This document shows positions 26,517 to 38,589 of a stretch of 64,000 bases of DNA, piece by piece. Position numbers and translations under genes: made by a program. Position 1 is the stretch's first letter. Each line of letters opens with the position of its first letter. The stretch spans positions 1,735,024-1,799,023 of the forward strand of contig NC_084850.1 in the NCBI RefSeq assembly GCF_033115175.1, read 5' to 3'. A model generated the notes under the pieces. It saw nothing but the letters and a program-made list of their open reading frames with translations. It searched no databases and was not told the DNA's origin. Origin of the DNA: Lepus europaeus (lineage: Eukaryota > Chordata > Mammalia > Lagomorpha > Leporidae).

Positions 26517-29289
26517 CTAGCAGTGAGTTTTCAGCTGTTTTCCTTCTTCTTCCCAATCCAGTCCCCACCTCACTCCTTGCCAGCATGGCCGCTCTGCCTC
26601 GAAAGAGTGCCGCAGGCCTCTGGCCCTGCAGAAGCTGCTCCTGACTTCAGTTGCAGGACACACTGCAGCTTGCACACTTAAGTAGTGGTTGAGTGGGGTA
26701 GGAACCCAGTCTGCCCTATGAGTTCTCTTAACCACCATACTGTAGTGACACCACCCTCACCTGCTACACACCCTAGAAATGGTGATGGATGGTGGATAAT
26801 TCACATCCCGCTCCATTTCACAAGTCCCTAGACAGCTCTGTGAGCCTTGATAGTGATGACGCTAACCTCTCCAGAGCGTCACCTTCAGGCAGGTAGGTCC
26901 CCTAGTGCACTGTCTTTGTCCTGGCATTAGCCAGGTTTCTGCTGGTTCAGTGGAGACAAATGCACAGCCCTTGTTCCTGTCTCAACCATAGTGGTCTAAC
27001 GCCTGGGGCACCCAGAGTACCAGAGCCCTGGGAAGCAGCTTTCCTCAGGCACTGGTCCTGTCCCAGGCCACCAAGTTGGCAGTTGGGGCAGCCTTGGGGC
27101 TCGGCAGGCAGAAGGAAAGCTTATGATACACGTGACCTGGTACCTCATGGACTGTGGCTTGAAGCAAGAGCCAGACCAGAAGGGTCAGTCACCTGTGGAA
27201 GCTTGAGTGGAGAAGGAAGTAGGAGGCTTCAGCTTCCAGAATGCACTGAGCCACAGCTGGGGGAGTTCCTTGGCATACAGCTGAGGACAGTTCAGGGAAC
27301 AGGTGCTGATGCCTATCATAGCCAGATGCTGGGCCCAGTGCTGGGCCCCGCTGGATCTCAGGAGGCTGCAGGGACCCTGGGCAGAAGGGCAGAGCGCATA
27401 AGGCAGGTCGAGGATGGTTGAGGTAAGGTGGCTGTCCCTGGACTCATTGCCCTCATATGGGAAGGACTTTGTCTGGAAGTGGGCCTTGAGCTAGCTGAGC
27501 AGGAAGTGAGGTGAACCATTTCAATTCAGAGGGCAGCTCCTTACTGAGTGGCCTAGCCATGTCCTCAGGCAGACTGCCACTCCTCGAGGCGGGGCGGGGG
27601 GCTGCTTTCTCTTTGACTACTCGCTGCCTGCCTCTGGGTGCAACGTACATAGAGGGGTCTTTGGTAGAGCAGGAGGAGGAGGCAGAGCAGGAGGAGGCAG
27701 AGTCAGGCAACCCAACAGGATGAATGGGGCTTAACCTGAAGGCTGCTGAGCTCCTCCTGCTTCTCATCCCCACCCCTCCAGAAAGCCTTCCCTGAGCTTC
27801 ACAGCTACAGGTGCTTTCCCGCTCCCCTGAGGTTTTTATGCAGAGCTGCAGCACCCTATGTGGGCTTGTGCCTCTTCTCTCTGACCCATATGACCATCCA
27901 CAGGGTGAAAAGGAACAGATCACCTGCTGTGTGCAGCTGAGCAGAGCCCCCAGCCAGAGGCTGAGACTTGATAGATGGAGGGGGTTGGGCAGGTGAGATG
28001 ACTGTGCGCCTTCCCTTCCTGGAGTGACTCAAAGGTGATGAGGGGAACCGCACAAGCACCCAGGCCCCCAGGAAGCCGGCCGCTGATCTGCGCATCTGTA
28101 TCCTGGCCACTCACTGGGCTTTCAGCTGCTCTTGGTTTTTCAGATGAGGCAGTAGAGGTCCTGGGAAGGAAGAGCCTCCCCTGCCTCCGTCTGCAGCTCT
28201 GCAAGAGCTGGGGAAGAGGGAGTAGAAACGGAACTGGGCTTTCTAATACAGACCTGCTCTCCCTCAACTGTTAGGGACTAGCGGCCTATGCCCCCCGCCA
28301 GGTGTTGTGAGCAGAAATGCAAAGGGCTATGTGACCAAGGCGAGGCTGAGTTCAGGTGCCAGAGGCCTCGACCTGCTGTCTCAGGGTTCACAGAGTGTAG
28401 GCTGAGCTTCCTGACCCCCTGCTAGCTGGAGTCCTGGGATGCTGCTGCACAGTCTTCCACAATGTCAAGGCCAATTGCAAATGGCTCAGTGGGAACACAA
28501 CTCCTAGTGCACTTCAGAGGCTCCAAAGCCCTGGGACATCCACTACCTAGCTTACTAGAGTCCTCAGCAGCCCTGGGTGGGAGGTGGTCTGGGCCCCCAT
28601 GCACCAGTGGAGCTGCCCAGGTGACTCCAGCTCGGAAGGAGCAGAGCAGACAGGAGGACCTGAGCTTTCAGCCTTTCTTTGAGGCAAAGTATCACTCTGC
28701 CTTTCCAAAGAGGACAGGGCTCTTGGCTCCCCCTGCCCCCATCCAAACAATCCAGCCACAGAGCTGGCGCACTGCAGATCCCGGCGATAACACCACAGTG
28801 ACACTTGATTCGGCGCCTTCTGTCTGAGCATGAGCAGCTCCCTTTCCCAGCCTTCCTAGCAACTGCCTGATGCCCAACACATGCCCGATGCAAAGCCACC
28901 CGTGAGTCCCAGGTTCCAGGACGAGTGAGGGGCTCCTCAGGGTGAGCCAGGTTCTCGATTTTCTCATCTCTACAGTGGACCTGGGGAAGCCGAAGGATCT
29001 AAGTTACCTGATTAATCCAGAAAGGGCAAGGACAGAGGGACCAGGCCAGCAAGGCGGCTACGTGCCTCAGCGGGCCACCTGGCCTCTTTCGTCTCCCTCT
29101 GTGAGTCGCTTCTCTTTCACAGTGAAAGCCAGAAAAGTAAAATCACTGCCTTTCCTGGGGTAGCCCAACAGGGGGCTTGGAGCAGATTAAAGATTAAGGA
29201 TGGGGAAACTGAGGCCCTGACTTCTCCCCAACTGGGCATAGACCAGGTGACCTCCCCCCCCCTCCCCATGACTCCCTGCCAGACCGCGT

Positions 29290-29870
29290 CCGACGGTGAC
29301 TCGACAGTCCTACCTGGCACAGGTGCCTGGTCCGTGGGGTAAGAGGAGGGTCTGGCGGGTGCGGGGTGCGGGCTTCCTCGGGTGGGCAGCGCCCGGCCTG
29401 GCCGGGACGGCGGGCGCGGGGCGCGGGGCTCAGCGGGGAACTCTCAGGGAGGCAAGGAGGCGCGGACTGGGCTCCGCCCGCAGGAGAACAAACAGGTTTT
29501 CTCCGGCCGCCGGGAGCCTCGCCCCTCGCCCCTCCCCTCGGCCGGCCCCCTTCCTCTGCCCTCTCCTGGGGTAGGTAGATGCGCCTGGCACATTCCGAAC
29601 ATTCTCCCGCCAGTGTCCTCAGCCTGCCCGCCCCTTCCCGGCTCCGCCCCGCGGGGCTGCGGGAGAAATCAAGGCCGGGGCTCCCCTCGCCGAGCCCAGA
29701 GCGAGCTCCAGGAGGCTCTGCCTCGGTGGAAAAGTTCCAGACAAATTCCTCCGGGCTCGCGGGCCCCAGGCCGGGACGCCTCTGCCACGTGAAGGGCCCC
29801 CGCTGCCTAGTTGTGTCCCTGCCCGCGCCGGACGCGATCCGGCCCAGGCTCGGGGCCAACGACTTCCACA
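29290..29870 (-). promoter_or_regulatory. ZNF185: CpG island, candidate ZNF185 promoter and first exon
   Basis: By eye this is the only strongly GC-rich, CpG-dense block in the window, with runs such as GGACGGCGGGCGCGGGGCGC and several CCGCCCC/GGGCGGGG Sp1-like boxes. No TATA box is evident. It lies between NSDHL and the ZNF185 ATG exon, in the place expected for the ZNF185 start. A minus-strand donor-like CCAG/GTAGGA ends at 29314 and could close a non-coding first exon. Both the strand and the transcription start are inference; a non-coding RNA start is an alternative. Confidence 0.6.
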
Positions 29871-30164
29871 GATGCTGTCGGGTTAATTCTGTCGAGAACT
29901 ACTGTTCCTAGATCCATTTTACAGATGGAGATCCCAGACAGGGGCGGGGAGGGGGGTGGGAGGGAGGCTGGCGGCTGAGATCATGCAGGAAGTCCCGGAG
30001 GCAGGGAAGGAGGAGAAGAAAGTGCAGGAAAAACTTTCACCCTGGAAGAGCTTCCTGCTGGGATCTGGGGCTCCCAAGGCACAGCAAATGTGGCCACCTC
30101 GCCGACTGGGCAAGTGGGACCATAACCAGGCCTCCAGAGGCAATGCGGCTTGCTTCTTGTCATT

Positions 30165-30330
30165 CATTCACACTTACTGATCGCTTGCTATGTGTAAGGC
30201 GCTGGCCTAGGATACAGGGAGCACCAAGAAGTCCCTAAACCTCTTAGGTGACAAGACAACACAGCTCCAGCAAAGGCATAGAGTTGGTCTGGCAAGGTGA
30301 TAAGAGCAAGAGGGCCACCAGGTCCACTTC
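30165..30330 (+). repeat. Unassigned ancient mammalian repeat
   Basis: CATTCATTCACACTTACTGA then GCTATGTGTAAGGCGCTGGCC followed by GATACAGGGAGCACCAAG is a layout common to old mammalian interspersed repeats. Family not resolved. Confidence 0.4.
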
Positions 30331-30479
30331 TATCAAGCCCTGCCAATTCCATGTCCCAGGGGCCCTCAAATCCATTCACTTCTCTCCATCCACACGCCCA
30401 GCCTCCTCTGGCTTCCCTGCCTCTGGTCTTGCCTTCCTTCCCTGTCGGTGTCCACACAGAAGTCAGTTTAAGAGCTCAC

Positions 30480-30890
30480 ATGTGTGAGTATGATCGCATG
30501 GCTCCCATGCTCACAACTCTTCCATGGCTCCCCATTGCTCAGAAGAAAAGCCAAAGTCCTTTAGATGGCCTCTCTGTCTCTGCAGGTCTAGTAATTCTCC
30601 CCCTTTGGTCCCACATTCCAGTCACACTGGCCTCCTCCTGGCTTCTGAACACATCACAGGTCCTCTCACCTTGAGGTGCTTGCTCCTGGTATTCCCCTAC
30701 CACCCAGTTAAGTTAACCACTTCCTTCTGTGCATGCCTCTAGTTCCCAGAGAGAACATCTATCTAGCATAGTGGCTGTCAACCTTTATTGTTCTAGACCT
30801 GGAGCTGTGGGAAGGGCAGGGCCCTGTCTGATTCATCACTAGGTCACAGCGATCAGCACAAGGAGTCTGAGGAATTTGTAGAAGGAAGGG
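30480..30890 (+). repeat. L2 LINE 3' end
   Basis: Clear L2 order: CTTCCATGGCTCCCCATTGC, AAAAGCCAAAGTCCTTTAGATGGCC, CTCACCTTGAGGTGCTTGC and GGGCAGGGCCCTGTCTGATTCATC. Confidence 0.8.
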
Positions 30891-33800
30891 AAAGAGCAGT
30901 GATTGAGACTCTGGGAGCTGTCCACATCCTTCTCTTTTGGGGGTTCATCAGAAAGAGGAATTCTTAGTAGTGCTATGTATGCTATGTATGAAGTCACTTC
31001 AGTTCATCTCTGTCACTTCCCATCAAACATTTTCTTGCTTCCAATATTGAATACCCCAGTGTAGAGGAGCATCTAGTGGCAGCCATGGATTTGGCTTGGC
31101 ATCTGGGCTCCTAAACATAGTCATTATGTGGCCTAGGGCATGCCATACTGCCCCTCTGAGCCCCTGCCCCATCAAGATCCCCTAACTTCAACAGGTAAGA
31201 CGTCAAGGGATCGGATGCAGGGATGAGCAAGAGGGGCATTTTTCCCTCACAAGGCCACCAGTGGGAAAGGTTAAGCTTGCTTCTGAGCCATAAGTTAGCA
31301 TGAGCCTGCTGGGGAGCATGAGCAAGATTGCTGTTCAAGGACACAACCAGCTAGTGAGGGCTACCCTGGGCCAGGCTGCTTCCAGGCCTTGAGCTCCTCT
31401 AATGTCCCAGGTGACTCAGTCCCTGCCCAGGCCAGATCTGTCACGACAGCTACAACCAAAAAGACTAGCCTTTCCTCGACTCCTCCCTCCCTGCCAACCT
31501 GCCAGGCCCTGCAGCTGATCTTGCCTGCAAACGGGTTTGACTCGAATGGTCACTGCCCTGCCCTGCCCTGCCCACCTGTTCATTGCCCCAACAGAATCTT
31601 CCAGCGATGCTTTCCAACCCCACTCCCTCCAGGGCTATGTCCAGTCACCTCAGTTAGGCTTCTAGGTCACTGCCAGTGTCTTCAGCTTCCTCAGGCAAGT
31701 GACATGGACCTAGATACACCAAGTGTTCTCATCCCAGCAGGACACTGAAAAGCATGATCCCTTTGGAATGATATTTCTTCTCTAGGGACACCAGGGGACC
31801 TCCCACTCATTCTCAGCTTCCTTGTTGTCTGCTTTAAGTCTTTCTTCCCTCCCCTCCCCCTCCACCCCTACTGCTGCTCCTCTTAGTCTAGGCCAAGGCC
31901 CTGGTGACTGTCAGCTCTCTCCAAATTGAGCTCTACTCCTGCCTGGCCTGAGCCTGGTCCTGTCCCTCCTTCCTCCTCTCCTGTCCTCCTGTGCCTTAGC
32001 CCCTAGCTGCAGCTCCATTACTGTTCAGCGTCTCTGGCTATGGCAGAGTTTGCCCACAGCTCCCCCAGCTTGGGCAATAGTACCACCTTCAGGGTACCAC
32101 ATCCCCATTCTTGACAAGCAGGCCTCCAGCATGACACTGATCTGAGGGTGCAGATGCTGACTCTGAGGCCATAGGCTGAGGAGGTCTGGAAGGTAGAGGC
32201 AGGAAGCAGCAGGAGGTGATCATGTGCTGAAGGGCCACATTGCTGCAGGCAGTGGGGAGGAAGACAAATGCCTATTTGGAAAGAAGTGGTGAGGAGTGCT
32301 CTAAATGCCCCCATTCTGATCTGCAGGGCTGAGCCTAGGACTTGGCCAAGCCATTCTAGCTGAAGTATTCCCAGGATAGGGAGAAAAGATGGTGGGTTCC
32401 TGAAAGCCAGCAGGCCCGAAAGCCAACAGAGGCAGTGAATCCCCCACCAGAGGGAACTACAGCTGAATGCTCAACCCTCACTCTACACTTGACCAGATGG
32501 GGAAACAGACACCTGGAGATGGACGGAGTCCCTGGTGCTCAGGTTCACATGTGGGGAGGGCTGGAGTCCTGCTTGGACCATAATCCCTTCCTTCCTTCTT
32601 TCCTTCCAGGAATCTGCCTTGCCACCTTGTCCCTTGGACTCCCAGCAGGGTGGCTTTCCTGAGGGCAGGGGTCCCTGGTGGGGCTGCATCCAGGATAGGC
32701 CCTATGCAGCTCCAAATCTGTGAGGCCAGGCCTCTGCATGTGTAACCAGCTTCTCCTCAGCATATGGGATGAGTCTCTTAGCCACCAAGTCTTGCCTTGG
32801 GGATCCCCTGCCCCACACTTGCTAAATGCTCCCACTGTGCTGCCACTCTCACCCTGCTGAGATAACAGTCACAACCATTCTCAGCTGCATTGGCTCCCGG
32901 TCTAGTGGAGGAGGCAGACCTGTCCCACACCAGGGGGCAACCCCCATGCCAGACCATTTGTTCTGTGGGCAGTGGCACCACTGAGAGCCACTTAGGAGCA
33001 AAGAACTGAGGAGAGGTTGTGTGCCTTCTCAGAGGGGCCATATTCTAACCTCTTGCATCCCTATGCCTGGCCTCCTGCTGCCCTTTGAATCTGCTGCTCT
33101 CTGCCATCAGTCTGGCTCCCTGTGACCTGATGCCCCAGAACACAGCCTCTGCCGTTTGTCTTTGGCTCTGAAGCAACCCCAGACCAGGCCTGCAGAGCAC
33201 GAGTGTACGCGTGGAGCCAAAGCCTCACTGGCAGATAATCCCTGCATGCCCTGAAGAATGGCTTTTTGCTGCTTTAAGAATCATCTACAGATCGGAAAAA
33301 GAATGTTCTAATTGGAAAACCTCCCCGCCATGGTTTTCCGGAGTTTTAGTACAGTTGGCCGGCAAGGAGGCTCCTGGGATGAGGAGGAAGGGAAGTCATG
33401 AGGAGGAGACAGTGGGCTCCCTGCCCAGCGCCCCCTCATCCCCCGAGCTCAGCTCAGCCACTGCTGGCCCATGAAGGGCCGCACAGAAGGCTGGGCTCGT
33501 CTTCAGCGTGGGGAATCTGGAAGCTGTCTGGCCTCAGCTGGGAGCTCCTCCCCTGAATGGGGCCCAACCCTGGCCCAGAGACCCTGCTGCCGCCCCAGAA
33601 GCAGCCCAGACTCCTGGACTCTCTGGAAGGACTGATTCCTGGTGGGCATTGTGAGCGCTGCCCTGAAGAGGGAAGGTGTGCAAGCTGCTGTCTGATCAAT
33701 AGATGGGAAGGCCAGAGTTGGGGCTAGGGTTTGTGAAGTCTCCCGGAGCTGATTGAGGCTCTAGGCTGGGAGACCGGCAGGGAAGTGCGGCTGCATGGGA

Positions 33801-34979
33801 AGCCTTGAGGGAGAAAAAGCTCTGACGCCAGGCCCTGCTGAGCCCAACAACCTGAGGCTGTCCAGTTGCAAATTTGCTCCTTTAGGTTAAGCCTTGCCCC
33901 TTGCATTTGGGAAATACTCATCTTGGAAGGAGACATGGAAATCCATGTCCTCTTCACCTGGGAGATACCAGGTTACCATGACTCACCTCTTGTGGGCTGT
34001 ATGCTTCTTTATTAGTCTTTTCCAGAAATCTCTTTCTTCAAGGGGCACATCCCTTGACAGACTACAGCATGGCCATGGTCTCTGACCTTCAAGGTCAGAC
34101 CTGCTACTTTTCTTCTTATCCTTCTGCCCAAGTTGCTGCTAGCCAAAGCTTCCCTACCTGCTGTGGAAACTCAGATCTTCCCAGCACAAGGTAAAGTACT
34201 GGTTCTCATCACAAAGGATTGATCAGCCTGGCTGGGGGACACACTTGGCTCCTATTCATTGCACTTGGCCCCAGTAACCTGTACTTAGATACCATGAATT
34301 CAATCACATGGCTGTATACTTCCTGGCATTGGCCCATCTGCTCTTACTCCCCTTCCTCTCATACCTGTGTCATTTCAGTCCTTGGGGACTGCAGCTCCAT
34401 AATCTATTTAAATTTAATGAATTCTAATGAAATAATATTGGAAATTCAGCTCCTTAGTCACACTGGCCACATTTCAAATTCTCAATTACCCCATGTGACT
34501 AGTGGCTACTGTGTTGGAAAGCACAGACAGAGGACACAAGCATCATGATGGAAACTTCTACTCTACTCATATTGACAGTGCTGCTCTGTATGCTCTGCTT
34601 TTCACTGGGGGCAGACTCCCTCCACCAAGAAAGTAGGGCAGGCTCTTCCTTCAACCACATCCACATATCTCTGGATGGATTAGTCTGTCCCTGAATAGAA
34701 ACCTTTCCTCCTCTGAGGCTCAGGCCAACTGGCTCTAATGCCTACCATTCACGACATAGGCAGGTCTTCGCACTGGGAGTGAGAAAATCATTGGGAGGAT
34801 GGGATGCTAGCAATGGAGTGGGCTAGTGAGTGTGTGACTTAGCCATCCCAAACTCTCAAGCTTCCTGGGTTTTTCACCTTGACTTCTTGTCAACTCCACT
34901 GCAGACAACTTTCTTGCCAGGTGCAGCCTGCTGTCACCTCCAGGATCTCTAATACGACCTTCTACTTTCTTACTGTAAG

Positions 34980-35963
34980 CTCCTCTCTGACCAGCAGGCT
35001 TCTTCAGCTACTTCAGTGACAACTGTCTTTCAAGCCCTTAAGGTCCTCTTGGCTGTCATCTCCTCCACTCTCTTTTCATCCAGTTGCCCATTGCTTTCTT
35101 CATTCATTTCAGCATCCTAATCTTCCTCTGCCTTCTGTTACCTCTAGCTGACACACCATCAAATCCAGACAAATCTGCTTTCTTCATGCTTACCCCGAGG
35201 CAATGAAGCATACTGGCTATGGTCACTCAACTGTGCACAATGGTGCCAATACAAATTCCTGGATACTGCTCCTTCTCCCCTTCACAAAGACTTCTGTCTT
35301 TGTAATTGGCCCTTTCTCTTTATTTGGAGCATTCTCATTATTATTTTTTTATTTGACAGGCAGAGTTAGACAGTGAGAGAGAGAGACAGAGAGAAGAGAG
35401 AAGGGTCTTCCTTCCGTTGGTTCACCCCCCAAATGGTCACTATGGCTGGCGCTGCGCCGATCTGAAGCCAGGAACCAGGAGCTTCCTCCTGGTCTCTCAT
35501 GCAGGTGCAGGGGCCCAAGCACCTGGGTCATCCTCCACTGCCTTCCTGGGCCACAGCAGAGAGCTGGACTGGAAGAGGAGCAACCGGGACTAGAACTGGC
35601 GCTCATATGGGATGCCGGCACCGCAGGCGGAGGATTAACCAAGTGAGCCATGGTGCTGACCCCCATTCTCATTAACATTAAAAAAAGAATCTCACTTGGC
35701 CCTACTACCATCTCCAGTTACTACCTCTGTCCCTCTAGTGAGGAAAACTCCTCAAAAGAGTTGTTCAGACTCACTGCACATCCTCCTCTCATTTCCCATA
35801 AACTAATTCCCATCAAGATTTCAACTCTACCACTCCCTCAAAATTACTCTTGTCACCAATCTCCATGTTGCCAAACCCAGTGTTCACATCTCTGCCCTCA
35901 CTTACCTCTTAGCCACAGTCAATCACTCCCTCCTTCTGGAAAAACTTGCTTCTCTTGGCTTCC
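34980..35963 (+). repeat. L2 LINE, split by a CSINE
   Basis: The right arm carries CTCTTGTCACCAATCTCCATG, CCCTCACTTACCTCTTAGCC and AATCACTCCCTCCTTCTGGA then AAAACTTGCTTCTCTTGGCTTCC, typical of L2. The left arm (34980-35340) is a weaker match. Confidence 0.65.
35341..35663 (-). mobile_element. CSINE
   Basis: Minus orientation: TTATTTGACAGGCAGAGTTAG..GGTTCACCCCCCAAATGG..GCCATGGTGCTGACCCC. Target duplication CATTCTCATTA at 35330-35340 and 35664-35674. Confidence 0.95.
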
Positions 35964-35985
35964 CTGACGCCCTACTTATCTGGTG

Positions 35986-36600
35986 AAATGACAGTTAAGA
36001 ACACAGACTCTGGAACTGGACTGTCTGGGTGCAAGCACTAGCTGGGCCAATGAATAGCTGTGTAACCTTGGGCAACTTACTTGTCCTCTCTGGGTTTCAA
36101 TACAGGAGAGCATACCATCTGCGCAATAAAAGAGAGAGTACCAACACTTGCCTGCATAGATCACTGTAGAGATTATATAGTATAGGATATAGAAAGTGCA
36201 TAGAGGGTTTGGCACTGTGGCATAGCAGGTAAAGCTGCCACCTGCAGTGCCGGCATCCCATATGGGCACTGGTTCAAGTCCCAGGTGCTCCACTTCTGAT
36301 CCAGCTCTCTGCTATGGGCTGGGAAAGCAGTAGAAGATGGCACAAGTCCTTGGGCCCCATGGAGACCCAGGAGAACCTCCTGGCTTCTGGCTTTGGATCA
36401 GTGCAGCTCTGGCCGTTGCAGCCATCTGGGGAGTGAACCAGTGGATGTAAGACCTCTCTTCTGCCTCCCCTTCTTTCTCTGTGTAACTCTGACTTTCAAA
36501 TAAATAAATATTTAAAAGAAAAAGAAAGTGCATAAAATACAGCAGGTTATGTGGCGGTGCTCAATGGATATTTGCTGTTGCAATTATTGTTACTTGAAAT
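35986..36600 (+). repeat. MIR SINE, split by a CSINE
   Basis: Left arm: ACAGTTAAGAACACAGACTC, CTGGAACTGGACTGTCTGGG, AGCTGTGTAACCTTGGGCAA, TTGTCCTCTCTGGGTTTC. Right arm after 36535: CGGTGCTCAATGGATATTTG. A long, well-preserved MIR. Confidence 0.85.
36203..36522 (+). mobile_element. CSINE inserted in the MIR
   Basis: GGTTTGGCACTGTGGCATAG head and CAAATAAATAAATATTTAAAAG tail. Target duplication AGAAAGTGCATA at 36191-36202 and 36523-36534. Confidence 0.93.
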
Positions 36601-37390
36601 CAGCATATGGAGGTCTAAGAGGCAATTCAAACTGAACCTGTCAAAACACAATTCTTTTTTAAAAAGATTTATTTTATTTATTTGAAAGAGTTACAGAGAA
36701 ACCGCTGGTTTGCTCCCCAAAATGGCCGCAATGGAAGGAGCTGAGCCCATCCAAAGCTAGGAGCCAGGAACTTCTGGATCTCCCATGAAAGCACAATTCT
36801 TGCTTCCCCATCAGACAACCTTTAAGCCTCTCTTCCCTTGCTCTTTTTCATTCTCTCATCTACATATCCCTCCCACATCCAACTAATCAGTAAGTCCTGA
36901 TTGCAGCTCTATCTCCAGAACAGATTTGGAGCCTGATCACTTCTGGCCCCCTTTCCCTGACACCTCCTCCTGGTTTCCTGGTGTCCTGACTGCAATGGTT
37001 GCCCCATTGCAGCGACTCTCTGCAAAGCAGGCAGAGCCATCTCTCCCGGTCCTCTCTGTCTGGGTGATAGGGTGACTCCATTTTCATCTGTGCGCATTGG
37101 GAACGTGGGCACCATCTGAGATTACTTCTCTCTGCCTTTCTGCCTTAGCTCTAAGCTGCTGGCATACTGAAGCCACACCGGACCTCCTGCTGATCCCCAC
37201 TGCCTGGTGTTTGACTACTACACTTCCTCTCAGCAGAGTGTCTCTTTCACTTCTTTCCTCCACAGTACTCACTATTCCTGCCTCTCTCCTGCTTGCCTCC
37301 TTGGTGCTTGAACTACATCTCACTCACTCTCCCACTGGACACCTGGTGCAGTGCCTGAGTGGGCACCCAGAAAACATCTGCTGAATGCTT
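36600..37390 (+). repeat. L2 LINE, split by a short CSINE
   Basis: Blocks GGCAATTCAAACTGAACCTG, CATCCAACTAATCAGTAAGTCC and GACTGCAATGGTTGCCCCA agree with the L2 ORF2 end. Confidence 0.6.
36656..36788 (-). mobile_element. 5'-truncated CSINE
   Basis: Only the tail-proximal part is present: AAAGATTTATTTTATTTATT, GCTGGTTTGCTCCCCAAAATGG, AGGAGCCAGGAACTTC. Flanked by CACAATTCTT at both ends, so it was truncated on insertion. Confidence 0.88.
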
Positions 37391-37449
37391 GAAGGAAGCG
37401 ATAAAAGTTGATTTCAAATATAGTGTACCATCAAGGTGACATTTCAGAT

Positions 37450-38080
37450 TAGTGGATCAAAAGTATATCATTCAAGGTATGATGCTGGAACACTGGTCAT
37501 TTGAAAAAAATAAGCTGGATTTCCTACCTCACACTCCACACCGAAATAAACTCCAGATGGCTCAGAAATTTAATGTAAAAAAACGAAACCATAAAAGTAC
37601 TAGAAGGAATCCTGGGGTGGGGACGGCCTTTCTAAGTATGTCATGAAAACCAGAAACCATAAAAGAAAAGATGGAGAAATTAAAAACTTCTGTATGGCAA
37701 AACCTACCATAACTGTCATTAGACAAATGACAAATGAGGAGGAGTTATTTACACCACGTAGGACAGCAAGAGGCTTAATCTTCCTAAAATAAACGCAATC
37801 ACAATTGTAAAATGGGTCAGCAGAGAATGGAAAAGGAACAATTAACATATGATGGAAATGCAAATGAAGGCAACTGCTGGCATCCCAGCCTCTGGTTGGT
37901 GAAAGTGAAAACTGATCTGCAAAACAGTGGGTTCCCTGGGTTGTGGGAAAATGGGCACTCTCATACCCCAAGGGCCTTAGGAGTGGACCTATAAACCAGT
38001 GGGGGCTTTCTGGGGCACTAATCTAGAAATCTGTAACCTAATGGGTGATAAGAACTTCCTTTGATCCAAAAATATCAACA
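37450..38080 (+). repeat. L1 LINE, ORF2 3' part
   Basis: AAACTCCAGATGGCTCAGAA, AAAAGTACTAGAAGGAATCC and AAACTTCTGTATGGCAAAAC are the well-known end of L1 ORF2. The reading frame is broken. It continues into L1 3' sequence around 37.9-38.07 kb. Confidence 0.8.
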
Positions 38081-38099
38081 TTTTAAAAATTCTCCTAGT

Positions 38100-38170
38100 T
38101 ATCTGATATATATCTATATATATGTATATAATAGTACATATGTATATTATAGAAACTATGATGCATATAA
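38100..38170. repeat. AT-rich TATA microsatellite
   Basis: Imperfect ATATATCTATATATATGTAT-type tract. Confidence 0.75.
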
Positions 38171-38589
38171 ATATCTGACCACCATGGATAAAGTTCATTC
38201 TGCTCTCTGTCCATGGGAATGACCCATCCTGGCTCAAATGAAAAGTTAACTTCTTTGCTTATCGTTCTAGACCCCACCTTTTGTCTCCTACTTAGATTAA
38301 TATTTCTGTTTCTTTTGGACCATCAGTTGCTCCCTGTCTACTGGATCATTCTGATCATCAAGCAAACAGGCTATTAATTCTTCCCACCACAAACAAACAA
38401 GCAAACAACTTTCCCTTGGCCGCATCTTCCACTCTGGCTATACCCCATTTGTTTCTCTTTTTCTCTTTACAGTAACAACCCTTGGGAGAATTATCTATAC
38501 TCAGTGGCTCCTCCTCTTCCCTTCTCTGGTTCACTCCCACCAGTGCTCAGGAATGGCTCTTGTCAGCGTTGCTGATGTGCAAAATCCAA

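Larger units (their letters stand above)
16191..29313 (-). other. ZNF185: Presumed 5' intron of ZNF185
   Basis: 13 kb between the ATG exon and the CpG island. I see MIR and L2 fragments and one compound SINE cluster (25.48-26.52 kb). No convincing additional exon is visible. Several open frames up to 187 codons occur (for example minus 22162-22725), but none resembles a known protein and none has splice support. The extent depends on the CpG island being the promoter. Confidence 0.5.

Noticed and set aside
29194..29859. 221-codon minus-strand frame over the CpG island
   Set aside because: High GC removes stop codons. The translation is low-complexity P/R/G-rich with no domain, so it is kept only as a promoter or first-exon candidate.
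37450..38080. Possible retrotransposon coding gene (L1 ORF2 end)
   Set aside because: Only a short, stop-interrupted 3' remnant remains; it is annotated as a repeat.
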